Translations under genes and position numbers: made by a program
Notes under the pieces: generated by a model
Databases searched by the model: none
Seen by the model: the letters and a program-made list of their open reading frames with translations, nothing else
What the model was told of the DNA's origin: nothing
Assembly (NCBI GenBank): GCA_023614405.1
Contig: CM042685.1
Span: forward strand, 92,556,684 to 92,620,683
Source: Avena insularis
Lineage: Eukaryota > Streptophyta > Magnoliopsida > Poales > Poaceae
Length of the DNA stretch: 64,000 bases
Direction: 5' to 3'
Part shown: positions 37,810 through 50,176 of the stretch, one piece after another
How the letters are laid out: each line of letters starts with the position of its first letter
Position numbering within the stretch: position 1 is the first letter of the stretch

Positions 37810-38503
37810 GATTTGCTGCTCACTTACTTGAAGGACAAGCAGCTACTTGGTGGGATACCTTTCATATCACCCACCCTATTGATACAATCACCTGGGAGAT
37901 GTTTGAAGAAGGATTCAATACAAACCATGTATCATCTGGATTTATGAGCCTATGGAGAAAGGAATTTCGTGATCTATGCCAGTATAGTCGCACGGTGTCG
38001 GAGTACATAAAAGAATTCACCAATTTGTCTCACTATGCTCAATAAGATGTTGAGACTAATGATAAAAGGAAAGCGAGATTCCTAGATGGCCTAAGGGATG
38101 AGCTTTCTATTCAACTATACGTAGTTCACTGCCCTACTTTAAAGGATCTAATGGACAAAGCAAGATTTCTTGTAGAAAAATAGATTCAAGTTGAGAAGCG
38201 CGAGAGAAAGCACAAGAACAACAAGGACAACTCAAGGCTGCATCAGAAGTTTTGTACTCTCCATGATGGGAATGGACGTTTTGACCATTACCTGACTGAA
38301 GGCAATGGATATCGACCATGATGGTAATGGACATCAGCATCACGAAGGAAATGGGCGCCACCATAATGTCCACATGAGTCACAACCACAATTAACCATGT
38401 AGACAACAATGTCGTGTCGCACAACACCAATCTCTTTACGAAGGACATAAGAGAGGTTGGATGTTTCAAATGCAAGCAGAAGGGACACTATTCAAAAGAC
38501 TGC
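37810..38503 (+). pseudogene. gag, 3' portion with zinc knuckle
   Basis: This continues the outer element's gag after the gattt duplication. The frame shows EGQAATWWDTF and FRDLCQYSRTVSEYI, hallmarks of the Retrotrans_gag domain, then KARFLDGLRDEL. In-frame stops occur near 38042 and 38181. A His-rich linker with further stops follows, then a perfect CX2CX4HX4C knuckle, CFKCKQKGHYSKDC, at 38462-38503. The knuckle would bind element RNA during packaging. The gag is not translatable as one protein because of stops, the frameshift upstream and the 26-kb insertion. Confidence 0.88.
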
Positions 38504-38574
38504 CCTGAGAACTAGAAGAACAAGATTGATGGATACAAGCCAAAACCATTTCATTAGGGACATATCATATTAGT

Positions 38575-39051
38575 GTGGAGGAATTTCAAGGAGACCCTGA
38601 TGCCATGATTGGTATGTTCTGGCTCAATAACTTCCCAGCACGCGTTCTATTTGGTGATGGAGCATCACATTCATTCATATCAAGGGAATTTATGGATAAA
38701 AACATAATTCCAATTGAAACCATTAACAAGCCCATAAAAATTAGCTCTCCTAGTGGAGAAATGGTAGCATCTTTTGGATGTCATCAACTGAACCTAAGGA
38801 TTGGGGTATACAACTTTCCCACAAGCTTGAATGTGTTGGGATCACAAGGCTTGGATGTCATTCTAGGAAAGGATTGGATGTCTAAGTATGAAAACAACAT
38901 AGATCATGCACGACGAGAAATTTCAATTAAAACCCCAGAGGGAAGAAGAATCAGATACAGCACAATAACTGAAGTTGGAGAGGCCAACTTAAATTCTCTC
39001 AAGAGGGTTAGCTCGGAAATCATACTCATGGTGAACAAGAGCTACACGTGA
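38575..39051 (+). pseudogene. Retropepsin-like protease remnant of the gypsy element
   Basis: A 158-codon open stretch matches the gypsy-type aspartic protease. The flap-side segment PSGEMVASFGC is visible, then LDVILGKDWMSKY near residues 93-105, the usual ILGxDWL motif. The active-site motif near residues 25-36 reads LFGDGASHSFIS where active members have LFDSGASHSFIS, so the catalytic Asp is replaced. The ATG is not a real start: protease-like residues continue upstream through a stop at about 38574. Pol does not follow; after the stop at 39051 the PPT and LTR come within 75 bases. In complete relatives this domain leads into RT, RNase H and integrase. It is probably inactive. Confidence 0.9.
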
Positions 39052-39110
39052 CAAGAGGATATCCTACGCCTTTTTGCTAGCCATTCTGAATATCGAGGAT
39101 GAGATTAATC

Positions 39111-39122
39111 TTAAGGGGGTAG
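39111..39122 (+). other. Polypurine tract of the outer element
   Basis: TTAAGGGGGTAG lies just before the 3' LTR, the normal plus-strand priming site. Confidence 0.85.
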
Positions 39123-39124
39123 TC

Positions 39125-42100
39125 TATAACATTTCAGGATTTTAGAAATTTGGATATAAAAAAAATATTTTTTGCATTTCATTCATCATTGCATCTCATG
39201 AAAAATCTTGAATAAAAAACCTTATATCAAGACCATATTTTTCCTTTTCAATATTGCCATATAAAGCATTATATGCAAACGACATACTTGAAATTTTGTC
39301 ATTAGTCAAAAATTATGCTATATAAAGTTTATTGTTTGTGTTTTGAATTATTTTATGCTATAGAAATTGGAATCACTCTATTTAGAGCTATAAAACAAAA
39401 TCTATAAAATAAATAGAAAACGGAAATGAATAAAAGAAATGAAAAAAACTAACTTACCCGGCAGCCACCCCGGCCTACCCAGCGGCACGCCCCAGGCCCA
39501 CACCTATCTACCGCCCACCCCGCTTGCGTGGAGCTGCATCAAAGCAAACCTGCACGCAGCAGCAGCCCGCTCTTGGCCCAGCAGGCCTAGCAGAGCAACC
39601 ATGTAGCCTGGTTGCCTCTTCCGTGGTCGCTGAAACTAGGGGCCCACCCCGTCGTCCCCCATCTCCGGCTAGGATTGAGACCATCTGGTGTACAAGTTTG
39701 ATGAATTGCATGCGGAAAAATATTTATTCCGCCTCGTTCTTTTTGCCCCCTCGTCCAAGATTCTACGCCCATAAAATCCCCTAATCCCCTCTTAGAAAAC
39801 CCCTAGAAATTCCGTTAGATAGCCGCCAGGCTGACAAACTAGCCCAAGGATCTGATCTAAACCGACGTGCGCCATTTCCGAAGTTCAGAGGTCGAAGTTT
39901 CTCGCCGATGCAGACTACTCCTCTCCCTATTAGACTCTCCATCCTCCCCCCCATCATAAAACATGTCTTCCTGGCCCCTTCTTCCTCTCTCAGGCACACC
40001 ACAACAAGACCGCGAGTTTGCCGGAGTCCGCCACCACCCCACGCCTCCAACCGCATGGGGACACCCGCATGGGAAGAGGGAGACACCAAATATCATACGA
40101 GGGGAATCCCCATGCTTCTCACAATCTCGTCCACTTGTTTCCCATCTTCGGCGATCACTACACGACCTAGCATCGTCGCCTTCTGAGGCCGCGCCACCAT
40201 CCCTCGTCGCTCGCCGTCGTTGCCATAGTGAAGACGCAAGGATTTGATTCCCATCAGTTCGATCTAATCTGGACGACCAAGATTAGGAACATAGAAAAGC
40301 GGTACCGGCCTACCAAGATCTACCACGTGTCGTGCACGTCAGCGCATGAGTAACTCGCCCAGGTCAGCAGCCATGTCAACATAGTCAACTAACAGTCAAC
40401 ACCTATTTAATAATTGATTATGGAAATTAAATTATTTGGAAGAAATAGATTTAACCTTGTAAAAATCATAATAAAAGATATGTACACTGAAAAATAGCAT
40501 ATAATATACCTATGGATTCACAAAAATCTATAGAAATTATTGTGATATTAGATCTGAGTGGTACGGTATACATTTATTTTAATAATTTTTTTTAATTAGA
40601 CAATTTAGACATAATAAATCATAGTAAATTATCTATATATCAGAAAAATACAAAAAAAGTGCCTATGGATTCATAATTTCATATATAATATTATAATTCT
40701 GTTAGATCCAAATTTTTCAGTGTAGAATTACTATATTAATTTAATTAGTTTTAATATTCTTTTAGAGTATTAAAACCATGATAAATTATTTATAAGTGAT
40801 AAAAATATGAATAATATATTAAATTGAAGCTAATATAATTTGGGTTATTAATATCTGATTGTATCTAATTTTGGCTCTATAGTTAACAGCTAATAAATTA
40901 ATTAGTTTTATTGTTCTTTCTAGCTTATTAAATTCATAAAAAATCATTTGTAGATAAAAAAATATAAATAATATGTTTCCGGAATCATAATCTCATGTAT
41001 TACAGATATGGTTTTATTTTAAATTTTAGACAAACTAAACTATTTAAGTGATTTAAACTCTATTAATTAGTATTTAAATCACAGAAAATTAAACAGAACT
41101 CTAAAATTAGTGAAACCAATTTCTACTATTTTGTATTGAAAATATATATCCATAGAAATGGCGTGCCAAATTATTTGGTACTGTTAAAATAGAAATACTA
41201 GTAGAAATCTATAAACTCATTGCAATAGTATTTTATTCATAAAAAAAGATCTATAACTCCTTTTTAGGTGATTCAAATTGCTACTTGTTATAAATTGCAT
41301 TAGCTATCCAGTAACATTTACTTCACAATTTAATAGATAGGAACATCAGTAGTTTAATTAAATTGAGATAAACCATATTAAACCAATAGAACTTTAATAA
41401 TAAATTCTTTAGTGCATTAAATGATCTCCTGCATGCATCATGTGAGATAGTATTGTTTAGAAAACTAATTACAACCATTGTGACATAATAAATCATCCTG
41501 CATTCATTTGGTCATAATTGTTTTATTGTATTGTGAATAATTGCTATGTTTGAATGGTGTGTTTGTTGTGCACTTGTTTTAATCGATAGATTACAGGGAT
41601 TGAAACGTTTGTGATTGTGACGAGTGCAAAATTTTATATTATGAGGATTATATGAACGACTTCATTTACAACAAAGGCAAGTAGAGCTACCATAAATGTC
41701 CTACTATTTTTCCTATGCATGTAGTATGATTTTCAGTAGTGATGCATGTGTAGGTGTTTTTATTACTATGCTATGCTATGACACCGAGACATGACTGCCA
41801 AATATCCATGACTTTATTTCCTTTGAGCCATCGTATTGTAGTTGCTTAGCCTTGCTTATTAGATACGTAAAGAGAATCCATGATTGATTATGTTATGGAA
41901 ATTTATGTTTTTATATAATGAAAACAATTGGATTTAATGAATCTCTTGAGTGTGATGGATTGATGTTTTTGGATGTTTTTTTCTGGAAAGCACACCTAAG
42001 CTTCAGAGATTGGACTGGTTTCTTGTGTAGTAGCTTCCAGTATAGCCGCATGTCATTATTTGTCTTGACTAAGTAGGTTGTGGGAACCTGACCCAACGTG

Positions 42101-42912
42101 ACTAGCAGATGTAGGGGATGTAGGTTGGTATGGGTCCGTCCTAAGGGCTCAGGTTTCTTCTTCTGAAAGGTTTCGTCCTGGTTTTCTCCCTATCATCGCA
42201 TAAAATGAGTGTACTATTTTCTCCCTTGGTTGACTAGGTCGTGAGGGTAAAGTGTACAACTCCTGCAAGGTGTCTAAACTAAGTACTTAGCCGTGTCCCC
42301 GATTATGGACAACTATGATAAACTGGGCCTGAAACTATTTGGAAAATCTCACTCATCCCAATTTCTTAATTACAAGAACTTGATGGGTGAACATGGGTTT
42401 AGGAGCATATGAAGCTGAACTGTCTTGTTTCTACATGGTTTTATGCTGGTATGTCTTTTGAAATATTATTTTGAAGAAAGAAAAGTATTTTAAAAGTAGG
42501 GAAAAATTATATTGCTTTTAGCAAGATAGCCTGAACTCCACCTAGCCAAAAATGCATGTAGTTTCTAGATCCTTTATACTCATTAGTTCTACTTGCCAAT
42601 ACATTCAAAGTATTGACCATTCGTGGCTGCAACGTTTCATGTTGTAGGTTGTTCTGTTTCTGAGTGATCGTTCATAGGTCGCGAGACTCCACTCAGCAAT
42701 TGTTTGGCTGTGGCATATTTGAAGGATGAAGATCTACCTTGTATATGTTTTCCACTGTATACTTGAATAATAATGTAAATTCTGGATCATATTAGTTATA
42801 TTTATGTTGCACGGTTATATTTGGTATCATTTTGTACTGCGTGTGCTAGTGAACAGATATAGGGATTAGCACTATACACGGGAAGTCAGCCTTATTAGGT
42901 GAGGGTGTTATA
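39125..42912 (+). repeat. 3' LTR of the outer element
   Basis: This 3,788-base partner of 6783-10560 has both ends mutated: it starts TATAACA and ends GTTATA where the 5' LTR has TGTAACA and GTTACA. The right copy of the gaagc duplication follows at 42913-42917. Confidence 0.92.
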
Positions 42913-42917
42913 GAAGC

Positions 42918-44603
42918 ATTTCTCACCACTCGGTTTCAAACATTTGGAGGAAAAATATCCCACCTAGGTAGTAACATTTTTCTATTATTACTTGGACGCT
43001 AGTAAAATTCAAAATCTTAGTCAGGCACAAAATTTCTTGGATATGTCGTGCGAATTGAAGTTATCCAAGTCTCTGTGCAAAAATATGTATATGGGTGATT
43101 AGTTGGTGTGACTCTCTTCCTTGAATTCCTCGACATATAGTGGACGGTCTACTACCTTTTTCTATTAGTAGATGGACGCTAGCAAAATTTAAAATCTCAA
43201 TTGAGTGACAAAATCACACACCAACCTTGAAGCATTTCGCGCCCTTCGTTTCAAAATTACCATTCTTCCCATTGTTCAGATGCCCTATGGGAAAGCTATA
43301 GTCAGTATCTTGGGGGCACAATAGTAATTATTTTTATTTTCACCTCCATAGTCCTGATTTTCCTATGGGAAAGCTACCCAACTATATGGGAGCCACTTCA
43401 CCGGTGTCCACCCGACGGATTCTACTTCAACGAGTTCCCTGTCTACCTCTCCAGACCATCTGCACGGACGTCGTCGTTTGCTGCACCACATTTGCCTCAG
43501 CGATGTTCTCATCCACCGCGCTCAAGCCGGCATCGACCACCCAAGATCTACTTCCACGACTGCCCAAGATCTGCTTCCTCGATCGCCTAAGAGCTGCCTC
43601 CTCGCAACCACAGCACCATCGGTGACCTACACGGTACTGATGATGCTTAGACGCCTCTCTGACCAAGGTAACAAAATCTCCAACCCATTTTTGTTTTGTC
43701 GGCATATAGCAGGCTCGAGCATGTTGTAGTGAACTCCTTTTTTGTAATCGTGCTAGTACATACGAGTAATCGGGCATGCATGTTCTTTGCGCTACATAAA
43801 AGGTCACTGGACATGTTGGTTTGCATTCGCTTCTCTACAAATTTCAAGTCATGAAAATATTTGTGATTTTGTCATGCACATGTTCTTAGCTACCCCCTAT
43901 AACAGTAATTGCCTACTATTGTGTAGATCTTGCAAAATGTAATGTCCGTGGAAAATATTATTGTGGATTCCCTACTCCATAGTTACTGAATCTATCTGGT
44001 TCGTCCTAAGCTAAGTTCCTTCTATTATTTCCTCCCTACAATTGTTCTGCTATCCTATAGAAACCGTTTAAACTCATCGTACTAGTTGAATTATAATTTT
44101 ATTATTGCCATCTGGATTATTTAAAGCTGCAACACTGACTATTTTATTTTTCTTTGCATAGACCTCAAAAAGGGAACACTGAACATGTTGGTTTGCATAG
44201 CCTCTTTTATAGGTTCACAAGCAATGCCATTATTTCCTTATATGGTGCTGGTTCATCCTAAGCAATGACATAACTATCCTCTACCCTATAGTTTATTTGT
44301 GGTTTGTATTCCTTCTCTACAAGTTCTAGTATGATGCCATTATAATTTCTATCCGGTTAAATCCTAGCTAAGAAAATAACTGCATGCCCATTGCGTAGTT
44401 CACCACAAATTCTGAGTCACCCAACGTCTCTTGCATTCTAGGATATACTACTACTTCCATATATATTTGTTAAAATGACCTAGTTATTTTATATTTGCTG
44501 AAATTCTAAGAAACAATCTGTTTAATATCTCAATTCATTTGTAGGAACACGTGTGTAATGATTGCTTGTATTGTTCTATAGGTTCACAAGAAATGCCATT
44601 ATC
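42918..44603 (+). repeat. Left arm of a long inverted repeat
   Basis: The sequence matches the reverse complement of about 47440-48990 in order. Shared blocks are the CTAGCAAAATTTAAAATCTC repeats (42980, 43190), a GC-rich block with GCCGGCATC (43520), a GACCAAGGTAAC site that resembles a splice donor (43660), CATAAAAGGTCACTGGACATG (43795), CTATCTGGTTCGTCCTAAGC (43990) and a single copy of the 369-base unit (44211-44579). Short frames here (43365-43625, 43478-43729) have no recognisable motif. Two arms of this size suggest the termini of a large DNA transposon or a fold-back duplication. Confidence 0.8.
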
Positions 44604-45060
44604 ACTACAATAAAAATGTCCTTTTATAACGGACAATTTTCGTGGTTGAAGGCCCATTTTTTGTGGTTGAACAGCCTTCTATGACGGACGCCCTTCGTGA
44701 TAGGATCCCCTTCACATATGAATCTAGCACGTTTTTTCCGACCGTGGCGGATCGCACCCTTTAGCCACAAAAAGTCGTTCCGTCATAGATTTGTTCGCCA
44801 ATCGTGTTGACTACTCACGTCATGCAAAATGCCATGTGGCGAGCGCCATTAACGGCTAGTTAGCGCCGTTAACTATCAATGAAACAGTGGTAGAAGCTAG
44901 TACCAGCTAAGGCCTGATAATTATTAAGTGAGACGACCCAATAAGAGAGCCCAATAGTATCACGACCCGTTACTGTCTCGTCCTGCACTGTTACCAATGG
45001 GACCACTAGTTCTGCCCGCTATGGCCCATAAACATTCGGTCCCATTACTATTTTGACGTG

Positions 45061-45260
45061 CACTATTTGAAATGGGCACATTTGTATGCTCATAATCTAC
45101 CTGCCCCGTTACTGTTTCCCCCTATACTGTTTGAAATGGGCCCATTTGGCCAGCCCGTAAACTTTCTGGCTTGTTAATGTATAGTCCTATACTATTTGAA
45201 ATGGGCCATTTATGTGACCCTCTGCGGCCCTTAAACTTTCGGGTTCATTACTATTTAGGA
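45061..45260 (+). repeat. Three ~65-base subterminal repeats
   Basis: Each copy contains CTRTTTGAAATGGGC; these lie at 45063, 45127 and 45192, followed by a variable part with CCCGTAAACTTTC or similar. Confidence 0.7.
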
Positions 45261-45446
45261 CCATAATGGCCTACTCATATTCTGGCCTATTATTATTCTG
45301 GCCTGGTAAGTTTCTTAGCCTGTTACTGTCCTGGCCTGGTGCAAATTCGACCTGTTATTATTATAGCCTCCAACATTTTAGGCCTTTTTCTGTCCTGGCC
45401 TACTACTGTTCTGACCAGTTATTGTTTTTGGTGTTTTAAGGTTCAG

Positions 45447-45558
45447 GCCCATTACTATTCTAGCTCATTACTGTTCTAGTTTGTTACTGCTTTGGCTTGT
45501 TACTGTTTTGGCTTGCTATAGTTTCGTCATGTCACTGTTATTGCCTGTTACTGTTACT
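45447..45558 (+). repeat. 16-base minisatellite, seven units
   Basis: Seven consecutive 16-base units follow the consensus GCYTGTTACTGTTYTG with exact spacing. More irregular units of the same type (ctggcctgttactgt) extend left to about 45270. Confidence 0.85.
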
Positions 45559-45720
45559 AAGCACACCTGTGGGTGGGCCCATTACTTTTATGGTCTTTTA
45601 TAGTATCAACATTTCTAGAGACCATTCCCAAAAGGTGTACAACTTGAAAGCATATTTTACTGTTCATCGTCGGCCCAATACAAGATGGGCAAATAACGAA
45701 GCGCCTGCACCCTAATCAAC

Positions 45721-46129
45721 CTATCTAGCGCAGGGATGGTAACGCCTACCCCTATGTGTGGACGACATCAACTAAATTCCTACACTACCTATGCGATTAA
45801 TCTAGATATTACATCAAATGCAAACTACTTCAAATTATTACATATTATCAACTCAAGGAAAAAAAAATCAGCATTTCAGTTGACAATCGAGTTGATAGCA
45901 GTTCTCAATTTTCTTTCTCTATCTATCACATGCATCTCTCTTTTGAGTGTGACATCTACATTAAAAAAACCTTGAGACATGATCTTGTAGCCCCCTATTT
46001 GGTGGCGATAGAAATAATTGTAGTCTAAAACTAAGTAATAACAAGTTAATACACCAAACAAGGTAAACTACTCATTTAATTGATATGATAGGATCTATGA
46101 ACTGGAGTTTACTACTAGTCAATGGTTCA
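45721..46129. other. Unassigned spacer
   Basis: AT-rich sequence between the CACTA-like terminus and the 369-base array. I saw no coding frame, terminus or repeat shared with the rest of the window. Confidence 0.5.
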
Positions 46130-47455
46130 AATATATTGACCATCACTTCAAAGAAACATGACAAGCAAACATTAAACAAGTGTGCCTACCAGGAAACAAG
46201 AAATATATCAATGTGTGTGGCTTAGAATTTTAGTAAATATAAACTAGCCAGGTCATTTCAATAAATATATATAGAAGAATAAATCAGACAATGACATGCA
46301 GTTACTGTCGTAGCTAAGAATGAACAAGACAAAAATTATAATGGCATCATGCGAGAACTAGTAGAGAAGGAATCCAAACCACAAATGAAATATACATTAC
46401 AAGATATTTAAGTCGTTGCTTAGGACGAACCAGAACCAGATACGTAATATAATGGCATCGCTTGTGAACCTGTAGAGCAGGACAAGCAAGCATTAGACAT
46501 GTGTAACTACAATAAAATCAGTAATCAAACCAGACAATGGCACGCAGTTACTTTCGTACCTAAGAATGAATCAGATAAAAATTATAATGGCATCATACTA
46601 GAACTTGCTGACCAGGAACACAAACCACGAATGAACTAAATAGAAGTGAATAGTTATGTTGTTGCTTAGGATGAACCAGCACCAGATAAGAAAACAATGA
46701 CATCAATTGTGAACTTGTAGAACAGGACAAACAAGCATTAGACAAGTGTGCCTACAATGAAATGAGCAATCAATCAAACTAATTTCAGCAAATATAAACT
46801 AGCTAGGTCATTTCAACAAATATATATGGAAGCACTTGTTTATCTTGGAATACAAGAGATGTTGGGTGTCTCGGAATTTGCGGTGAGCTATACAATGGAC
46901 ATGCATTTACTGTCGTATCTAGGAATCAACTGAATAGAAATTATAATGGCATTATAAGAGAACTTGTAGAGCAGGAATGGAAATCACGAATGAACTAGAT
47001 ATACATTAGAAGATAGCTATGTTGCTGCTTGGGACGAAGCACTATATATGAAATATAATGACGTTGCTTGTGAACCTATAGAATATGACAAACAAGCATT
47101 ACACAAGTGAGCCTACAAATGAATTGAGCAAACAAATAGAGTCTTTGTTAGAATTTCAACAAACATAAACTATACAGGTCATTTCAACACATATATATGG
47201 AAGCAATAGTATATACTGGAATGCATGTGACGTTGGGTGACTCGGAATTTGTGGTGAGCTATACAATGGGCATGTAGTTTCATTCGTAGCTAGGATTCAA
47301 CCAGATAGAAATTATAATGGCATCATAAGAGAACTTGTAGAACATGAATGAAAATCACAAATAAACTACAGAGTAGAGGACAGTTATGTCATTGCTTAGG
47401 ATGAACCAACACCAGATAAGAAAAAAAGGTCATGGCTTGTGAACCTGTAGAATAG
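46130..47455 (+). repeat. Tandem array of ~369-base units, about 3.5-4 copies
   Basis: The phase marker CTTGTGAACCTGTAG (or variant) occurs at 46461, 46706, 47067 and 47436, giving steps of 245 (a shortened unit), 361 and 369. Units share AACAAGCATTA, CAGGTCATTTCAAC, GAAATTATAATGGCAT and GCTTAGGATGAACCA. The same unit is present once in reverse at 44211-44579 and three times at 62830-63937. Confidence 0.85.
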
Positions 47456-49600
47456 GTTGTGCAAACCAACATATTCAGTGGTCCCGTTTTGAGATCTATG
47501 CAAAGAAAAAGAAAATAGTCAGTGTTGCAGCTTTAAAAGATCCATATGGAAACAACAAAATTCTAATCGAACTAGTACGATGAGTTTAAACGGATACTAC
47601 AGGATAGCAGAACGATGCCAAGGAGGAAATAATAGCAGGAAATTAGCTCAGGACGAACCAGATAGATTCAGTAACAGTGAAGCTGGGAATCCAGACTAAT
47701 ATTTTACACTAACATTACAATTTGCAAGAACTACCCAATAGCAGACAATTAATTTTTAAGGAGTAGCTAACAACATGTGCATGAAAAAATAACAAACATG
47801 TGCATGACTTAAAATTTGTAGAGCAGCGAATGGAAACAAACATGTCCAGTGACCTTGTATGTAGCACAAAGAACAGACATGCCTAGTGACTTGTATGTAG
47901 TAGCACGATTACAAAAATGCATTTCACTACGACAAGTTTGAACCTGCTATACTGATGACAAAACAAAAATGAGTTGGATATTTGGTTACCTTCATCGGAG
48001 AGGTGTCTAAGAATTGTCGTTACCGTGCGGGTGATGTCCAGGTCACCGAGGGTGCTGCAGTTGCGGGGAAGCAGATCTTAGGCGGTTGATGCCGGCATGA
48101 GCACGATGGACGAGAGCATCGCTGAGGCAGATCCGATGCGGTGAACGGTGACGCCCGTGCAGCTAGTCTAGATCCATGGACATGGAACTCGTTGAACTAT
48201 ATCCTATCCGGTGGACACCTATGAGGCAGCTCCAGTATGGTTGTTAGCATTAGTCAATGGGGAAGAAGATCTTGGGCGGTCAATGATGCCATCGGCATGG
48301 TGATCGAGACCGTAGCTCTGGTGTAGTGGCAGAGAGACCCCGTGAACTAGATATGGTGGGTTGGGTGAAGGTGAAGCGGCACCGCGGTGGTACACAAGAC
48401 CGCAGGTCAAGAGGCTCAGACCACCGTTGAATTTCTGCCAGCGGGTGCACGCGGTGGTCATGGAGGGGACAGAGGAGCTTGGGATTTTTGGGAGGGCTAG
48501 TGGAAAAAACTGCACAAATAGGGACCATAGAGGTGAATATGAAACAAATTATGATTGTTCCCCCAAGCTACTGACTTTAGCATTCCCATTTGTCGTCTGA
48601 ACAAAGGGTAGAATGGAATTTTTAAGTCAGAAGTTTTTGAAAAATAGGAGCACTAAATGCTTCAAGGTCGATGTGTGATATTGCCGCACAATTGAGATTT
48701 TGAATTTGCTAGCTCCCATCTTATATTCTAATAATAATAGAAAAATGATACTCCCGGAGGGAGATTTTGGCTCAAGAAATGTTGGGGCGGGAAATTCTTC
48801 AAGGTTGGTTGGTGGTTTTGTCGTTCGATTGAGATTTTTAATTTGTCTAGCATCCATCTAATAATAATAGGGAGAGATTTTGCCTCAAAATGTTTGAAAC
48901 GAAGGGCCTGGAATGCATCTGAGTCGGTGGGGAATTTGCTGCTCGATTACAATTTTGAATTTTGATTCTAGCGGCCAAGTAATAATAGAAAAAGGTAGTT
49001 GTACAGTAGTACTAATATGCTAGACGGTCAGGAATTTAAGGCCGAGAGTCACATTAGCTTATCATCCATTACATTAATTATGCACAAGTGCATAACATTG
49101 GATACTCTACCTCCGATTCAAACTGGGGTGCACGCGCGCTAAATTAGGCCGCTCGACTAAGATTTTGAATTTGGCTAGCGTGCAAATAATATTATGAGAG
49201 AAAATGGTACTCCTTTGTTTTGGAATAAAAAATGGTCACATCCACTGATCATCAATAACAAACATATTCACATAGAAAAAAAATAATGTTGACCCCCATT
49301 ATAATTATTTTTTGTTTGGGCTGTAGGTTTTGACACTGGATTAAGATTTTGAATTTTTCTAGTCATACTAACAAAAATTATGAGCGAACCCCAGCACCCA
49401 ACCCATCAACTTCACAATCCACATTGCTCGAAGTAGGCTTTTATTCCGGATGGAGAGGTAGAAAATTGGATACCATGATCTTTGATTGAAATATATTACC
49501 GCGGGGTGGGGGAATTTTCCGCTCGACTATAATTTTTAATGTGACTAGCCCAATTAATAAAACCAAAAAATTGTATAATGTATTTTTTAGGGTCATACTC
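47456..49600 (-). repeat. Right arm of the long inverted repeat
   Basis: Read on the minus strand this matches 6585-6777 plus 42918-44180. The GC-rich part (about 47980-48530) looks like a leader followed by a GAAG|GTAACC donor-like site near 47990. The outer part consists of subterminal repeats. The outer limit near 49600 is judged only by loss of similarity. Confidence 0.75.
48690..49545. repeat. Subterminal repeats with an AAGATTTTGAATTTGnCTAG core
   Basis: Versions of the core occur near 48690, 48826, 48945, 49150, 49345 and 49525, each preceded by a YCGATT/YCGACT box and usually followed by AATAATAATAG. Spacing is 119 to 205 bases. Reversed copies are at 6613, 42985 and 43190 in the left arm. 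Confidence 0.75.
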
Positions 49601-50176
49601 CATCTGTTTATGAATCTGTTCAGACGCGAAATAAAACGTTGATCTCCAATTCAAAAATGTAGTTCCATTTATCATATGATGCTTATGAATATGGTGTGCA
49701 ACAACGAGTAAGACATTGTTTTCAGAATATTATAAATGATCCAGGACAACGGCACTTGTAACATAAGGTACTGCAAGTATCATACTAGTACATATTAGTG
49801 CATCCACACATAACCTGTTTTATCACATCCACACATATATCACACAATAGTCCAACCTTGTAGCATATAAAGAACCAATATTAAGCATGCTAGAAATCTA
49901 CGGATCACATATTCAAGAATCGTACCACTTTCATATAGGTGCAATCTATTCACCAATAGTACCTCGACTCCATAATTGATATAAGGCTTTTTAGAAAGCT
50001 GAAACAACATGCTAAAAAGGGTTATATTTCAAAATAGAGCTAGTATAGTATAAGGTACCATACAAATTATAGACATGTCGCAACAAGGAAATGACCAAAG
50101 TTCATAACAACTGCAGACTAATGCGGCAACAAAGTACTTTCAGCATCAGGTTCCATTTCACGACAAAGGGACTGAC
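49601..50176. other. Unassigned AT-rich sequence
   Basis: I saw no coding frame, repeat or terminus that I can name. It lies between the right arm and the decayed exon. Confidence 0.4.

Larger units (their letters stand above)
6783..42912 (+). mobile_element. Outer Ty3/gypsy-type LTR retrotransposon, gag-protease only, carrying nested insertions
   Basis: LTRs at 6783-10560 and 39125-42912 flank a tRNA-Met PBS at 10564, a gag split by another element, a zinc knuckle, a damaged retropepsin-like domain and a polypurine tract at 39111. The whole is bounded by a perfect five-base duplication, gaagc, at 6778-6782 and 42913-42917. Without nested DNA it is about 10.1 kb. No reverse transcriptase, RNase H or integrase sequence was found between protease and PPT, so it depends on a partner or is a deletion derivative. 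Domain order and the protease type point to Ty3/gypsy. About 11% of positions differ over the last ~395 LTR bases, indicating an old insertion. Confidence 0.9.
44604..45720 (+). mobile_element. CACTA-type transposon terminus with subterminal repeats
   Basis: CACTACAATAAAAATGTCC at 44604 fits the terminal sequence of Triticeae CACTA elements and closely matches a second end at 51034. It interrupts a 369-base repeat unit. Inside it are a stem-forming region (about 44630-44790), three ~65-base repeats (45061-45260) and a 16-base minisatellite. No opposing TTGTAGTG end was found to the right, so only one terminus remains. The right limit is uncertain. Confidence 0.65.

Noticed and set aside
43365..43807. 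Overlapping frames of 83-126 codons on both strands
   Set aside because: They lie in the GC-rich leader of the inverted-repeat arm and are not maintained in the matching right arm near 48000-48300.
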